Shown one piece after another: positions 5,083 to 7,576 of a stretch of 7,576 nucleotides of DNA (position 1 is its first letter; every line of letters begins with the position of its first letter). A program made the translations under genes and the position numbers. The stretch comes from Mycobacteriaceae bacterium (GTDB lineage Bacteria; Actinomycetota; Actinomycetes; Mycobacteriales; Mycobacteriaceae): assembly GCA_019242135.1 (NCBI GenBank), contig JAFAWC010000359.1, forward strand, positions 1 to 7,576, read 5' to 3'. The notes beneath the pieces were generated by a model, which made no database searches, was not told where the DNA came from, and saw only the letters and a program-made list of their open reading frames with translations.

Positions 5083-5901
5083 TCAGACCGCGCTCACCGC
5101 GCTGATTCCCCTGGTCGGATCCACCTGCGCGGCCACGGCCGCACCGACGATGCCCGCGGTGTTCTGCAGCGCTGCGGCCACGACCGGCGTCCGGCACTCC
5201 AACAGCGGGAGCCACTTGTCGGCTTTGCGGCTGATGCCGCCGCCGGCGATGAACAGGTCGGGCCACAGAGCGTTCTCGATCGCGACCATGACCTTCGTCA
5301 CCTCCGGTGCCCAGCGCTTGTAGCTCCAGTCGTGCTTGTCCTTGACCGAGGACGCGGCCCGATGCTCGGCCTCCTTGCCCCCGACCTCGATGTGTCCGAA
5401 TTCGGTGTTGGGTAGCAGCACCCCGTTGTGGATCAGTGCCGACCCGATGCCGGTGCCGAACGTCAGCAACACGATGACGCCACCCTGACCCTGTCCCGCG
5501 CCGAACTGCACTTCGGCTATTCCGGCGGCGTCAGCATCGTTGAGCACCGTGACCGCCTGGCCGTCCAGGGCCGAGCCGATCACCTCGGTGGCCTTCGTGC
5601 CGATCCAGGACTTGTCGACGTTGGCGGCGGTGCGCACCACGCCGTTGGTCACGACGCCCGGGTAGGTCACGCCGAGCGGCTCGGTCCAGCCAAATTCCCT
5701 GACCACCGCCGCGATCGTGGTGGCGACCGCCTCGGGGGTGGCGGGCTGCGGCGTCGGCAATTTGTACCGGTCGCCGATGAGATGGCCGGTGTCCAAGTCG
5801 ACGATGCCGCCCTTGACGCCACTGCCGCCGACGTCGATGCCGAATCCGCGACGATGCGATCCAGCGGCGCTTTTTGTTTCGGGGAGGGGGGTGGCGGTCA
5901 T
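5083..5901 (-). CDS. ppgK: Polyphosphate glucokinase, ROK family
   Basis: A 272-residue cytoplasmic enzyme that phosphorylates glucose to glucose 6-phosphate using inorganic polyphosphate, or ATP in the dual-specificity mycobacterial enzymes. Motifs visible: the phosphate-binding loop GFGIDVGGSGVKGG (19-32), the VLNDADAAG segment with D122 as probable catalytic base (119-127), LTFGTGIGSA (147-155) and NTEFGHIE (165-172) contacting glucose, and the IAGGGIS loop (218-224). The CxCGxxGC zinc motif of many ROK proteins is absent, as expected for PPGK. Length is close to M. tuberculosis PpgK (about 265). ATG 5901 is supported by GAGGAG (minus, 5912-5907), 5 bases upstream. A TAGGGT -10 candidate lies further upstream at 5949-5944. 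The gene is divergent from suhB and upstream of sigA in the same direction, the standard mycobacterial order. Confidence 0.95.
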   Translation of the reverse strand: MTATPLPETKSAAGSHRRGFGIDVGGSGVKGGIVDLDTGHLIGDRYKLPTPQPATPEAVATTIAAVVREFGWTEPLGVTYPGVVTNGVVRTAANVDKSWIGTKATEVIGSALDGQAVTVLNDADAAGIAEVQFGAGQGQGGVIVLLTFGTGIGSALIHNGVLLPNTEFGHIEVGGKEAEHRAASSVKDKHDWSYKRWAPEVTKVMVAIENALWPDLFIAGGGISRKADKWLPLLECRTPVVAAALQNTAGIVGAAVAAQVDPTRGISAVSAV

Positions 5902-5943
5902 GGACGCTCCTCGGCGGGGCGGGGGACTGGTGACGCGACCCCA

Positions 5944-5949
5944 ACCCTA
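5944..5949 (-). promoter_or_regulatory. Candidate ppgK -10 box
   Basis: TAGGGT on the minus strand (5949-5944) fits TAnnnT. A start near 5937 would give a leader of about 36 bases containing the GAGGAG ribosome site. No -35 match is visible, so confidence is low. Confidence 0.35.
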
Positions 5950-6005
5950 CTGGCTGGCTGGGTGCGCGGTGGCGCGAGTGACGATTCGCGTGCTGCGATA
6001 TTGCG

Positions 6006-6863
6006 GTGACCCCACGTGGCGCCGAGGTGGCCGAACTGCGCTCGGTTGCCGAACAACTCGCGACCGAGGCGGCGCAGTTCGTCCGCGCGCGCCGCCCCGA
6101 GGTTTTCGGCTCGGGTCGTCCCGATCCCGCCGATGCGGCGGTGCAGTCCAAGAGCAGCCGCACCGATCCGGTGACGGTCGTGGACACCGAGACCGAGCGG
6201 CTGCTGCGCGACCGACTGGCTCGGATGCGACCCGGGGAAGCCGTGCTCGGCGAGGAAGGCGGCGGATCTGGCTCGCGCGGACGGTCGGTGAGCTGGGTGC
6301 TCGACCCGATCGACGGCACGGTCAACTTCGTGTACGCAATTCCCGCGTACGCGGTGTCGGTGGCCGCCCAGGTCGATGGCCGATCGGTGGCCGGAGCGGT
6401 CGCCGATGTCACCGGTGCCCGGGTGTACACCGCCGGAATCGGCCAGGGAGCACATGTGGTCGATTCCTTGGGAACGCGGGAGAGCCTGCACTGCAACACG
6501 ATTGACGACTTGTCGATGGCGCTCGTCGGAACCGGGTTCGGGTACTCCACACAGCGTCGGGCCGCACAGGCCGCGGTGCTGACTGGGCTGCTGCCGCGGG
6601 TGCGCGACGTCCGCAGGATCGGTTCGGCCGCGCTGGACTTGTGCATGGTGGCCGCAGGCCGGCTGGACGCCCACTACGAGCACGGACTCAAGGTCTGGGA
6701 CTGGGCCGCCGGAGCGTTGATCGCCGCCGAGGCCGGCGCGCACGTGCACCTGCCGGGACCGAGAGAGCCCGCGCTCACGGTGGCGGCAGCACCAGGGATC
6801 GCCGAGGCGCTGCGCGATCTACTGGCTAGTCTCGGAGCCGGCGTCGAGCTGCCCGAGAACTGA
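6006..6863 (+). CDS. suhB: Inositol monophosphatase, SuhB family
   Basis: A 285-residue Mg2+-dependent phosphatase that releases inositol from inositol 1-phosphate. In mycobacteria this feeds phosphatidylinositol, lipomannan and mycothiol synthesis. The metal-site motifs are clear: D60 in TVVDTETE, E83/E84 in VLGEEGG, the WVLDPIDGTVNF motif (97-108) with D100, D103 and T105, and the C-terminal VWDWAAGALIAAEAGA motif (230-245) with D232. M. tuberculosis SuhB (Rv2701c) is of similar size. The GTG at 6006 starts the frame; no Shine-Dalgarno precedes it and an AT-rich GATATT lies at 5997-6002, so translation may be leaderless or nearly so. Internal later starts cannot be excluded because the first 10 residues are not conserved. 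The gene is divergent from ppgK over 104 bases and convergent with cei, whose stop is only 4 bases away. Confidence 0.93.
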   Translation: MTPRGAEVAELRSVAEQLATEAAQFVRARRPEVFGSGRPDPADAAVQSKSSRTDPVTVVDTETERLLRDRLARMRPGEAVLGEEGGGSGSRGRSVSWVLDPIDGTVNFVYAIPAYAVSVAAQVDGRSVAGAVADVTGARVYTAGIGQGAHVVDSLGTRESLHCNTIDDLSMALVGTGFGYSTQRRAAQAAVLTGLLPRVRDVRRIGSAALDLCMVAAGRLDAHYEHGLKVWDWAAGALIAAEAGAHVHLPGPREPALTVAAAPGIAEALRDLLASLGAGVELPEN

Positions 6864-6867
6864 CGAC

Positions 6868-7518
6868 TCAGCAGGCGCCGTTGTGGATCTTCGGCAGCAG
6901 CGACAGGTCAGGCGGAGCCGTCGCCTCCGGCCGGAGGCTGGCCAGCATCGCGTCGATGCTGTCGCTGCGGCTGAGGGTTTTGAACTCGGTGCCCAGCACC
7001 AGGTCCACGGTGTCATCCGGCCGGTCGTCCTGATACAGCTCCACGCACGGCGCGACCAGCCACACCGACGCCGCAGCTGACTGCCCTGCTCTGCCGAACC
7101 GGAGCTGGCCCTGACAGACCAGCCTGGTGTTGGCATACACCGTGTCGTTGGCCGCACTGGGCTGGCCGAACCCGAGGTCGTGCAGCCCGCCCGCGACGTT
7201 GGCCGCCTGGCCGCCTTGTCCACTGGCGTTGAGCACCCGAACCTTCGTGTCGGCCAGCCGCGCCGGTGCGACATCGGTCATATTGGTCCGCGACACCTGC
7301 TCACCGAGCGTCGGTTGGGACGGGTCGCTGCGGCCCGGCGGAGGATTGCAGGCGATCGCCTCGCGGGCGGCAGACGGCCGGGTCAAGACGATCGCCCAGA
7401 CAATCATCGTGACCACGCCCAGCGCCGCTCCCACGATGAGTGCCGGCCGGTAATTACGCCGCCGAAACGGCCGTCCCCGCCGGTCAACGGCGGTTCCTTC
7501 GGTGATGAGTGCGACCAC
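6868..7518 (-). CDS. cei: Cell envelope integrity protein Cei, single-pass LytR_C protein
   Basis: A 216-residue protein, the same length as M. tuberculosis Cei (Rv2700), which is needed for envelope integrity and virulence. The start is GTG 7518-7516 (VVALITEGTAVDRRGRP), placed 7 bases after a TACAGT -10 box, so the mRNA is probably leaderless; upstream ATGs at 7554 and 7551 lie in or before the promoter and are unlikely. Residues 13-24 are basic (RRGRPFRRRNYR), followed by one membrane helix at 26-45, giving an N-in topology with the rest outside. The LytR_C domain begins near residue 91 (TKVRVLNASGQGGQAANVA). It stands alone, without the LytR-CpsA-Psr catalytic domain it is often attached to. 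Four external cysteines, including C57 and the very last residue, could form two disulfides (inference). Confidence 0.93.
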   Translation of the reverse strand: MVALITEGTAVDRRGRPFRRRNYRPALIVGAALGVVTMIVWAIVLTRPSAAREAIACNPPPGRSDPSQPTLGEQVSRTNMTDVAPARLADTKVRVLNASGQGGQAANVAGGLHDLGFGQPSAANDTVYANTRLVCQGQLRFGRAGQSAAASVWLVAPCVELYQDDRPDDTVDLVLGTEFKTLSRSDSIDAMLASLRPEATAPPDLSLLPKIHNGAC

Positions 7519-7524
7519 CCCTGC

Positions 7525-7530
7525 ACTGTA
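7525..7530 (-). promoter_or_regulatory. -10 box of a leaderless cei mRNA
   Basis: TACAGT on the minus strand (7530-7525) fits TAnnnT and is followed by GCAGGG and then the GTG start at 7518. The spacing places transcription start on or next to the start codon. A partial -35-like TTGTGA lies at 7556-7551, but the 20-base spacing is long. Confidence 0.6.
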
Positions 7531-7576
7531 GAGGCAGGTGTCGACAGCCATCACAACCCCGACCTCGAAATTGTGA

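Noticed and set aside
4208..5323. Ser/Ala-rich plus-strand frame over the sigA 5' end and ppgK 3' end
   Set aside because: It is a shadow of the Lys/Ala and acidic repeats on the minus strand, spans two real genes and has no ribosome site.
5531..6646. Long minus-strand frame across ppgK and suhB
   Set aside because: It crosses two confidently identified genes and their divergent promoter region in a different frame, with no family features.

Overview
This window looks like a high-GC actinobacterial chromosome, most likely a non-tuberculosis Mycobacterium/Mycolicibacterium. The basis is recognition of protein families and gene order: a sigA, ppgK, suhB, cei block in the arrangement known from mycobacteria (the Rv2703 to Rv2700 neighbourhood), with a BrkB/YihY-type membrane protein and a DUF952 protein from the same broader neighbourhood on the far side of sigA. 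No database search was run.

Layout, left to right. A partial BrkB/YihY membrane protein (minus) runs off the left edge, preceded by a 64-residue zinc-ribbon-like DUF7455 protein (minus). Divergent from these, a DUF952 protein and an unrecognised six-helix membrane protein form a likely plus-strand pair. A hairpin at the membrane protein's stop separates them from a compact Xre-RES (MbcTA-type) toxin-antitoxin operon, also on plus. It has its own promoter, a perfect palindrome touching the -10 box and an apparently leaderless GTG start. A second nested hairpin sits between the toxin and the convergent sigA. Further right, ppgK lies upstream of sigA on the minus strand. suhB is divergent from ppgK, and cei is convergent with suhB, only 4 bases away.

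The most striking observation is at the 3' end of sigA, the principal sigma factor. The reading frame meets TGA immediately after the region 4.2 recognition helix, exactly where mycobacterial SigA carries the arginine known in M. tuberculosis numbering as R515. The missing 13 downstream codons are still present, in frame and typical of the family, ending in TAA at 3286-3288. The event is therefore a single-codon nonsense change, a base-call error or a readthrough site. R515 is the residue changed in the classic attenuating R515H allele, and the tail it begins holds the H516/P517 contacts used by WhiB-family regulators.

A second recent-looking event is a 20-bp tandem duplication over the last codons of the DUF952 gene. 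It shifts the frame and replaces the apparent ancestral C-terminus. The remaining genes are intact. Functionally the window combines core transcription (SigA), polyphosphate-dependent glucose phosphorylation (PpgK), inositol phosphate metabolism (SuhB), envelope integrity (Cei) and an NAD+-depleting toxin-antitoxin module that appears to be a self-contained accessory insert next to sigA. No tRNA, rRNA, CRISPR array or insertion sequence was seen, and no gene-free stretch exceeds 300 bases.
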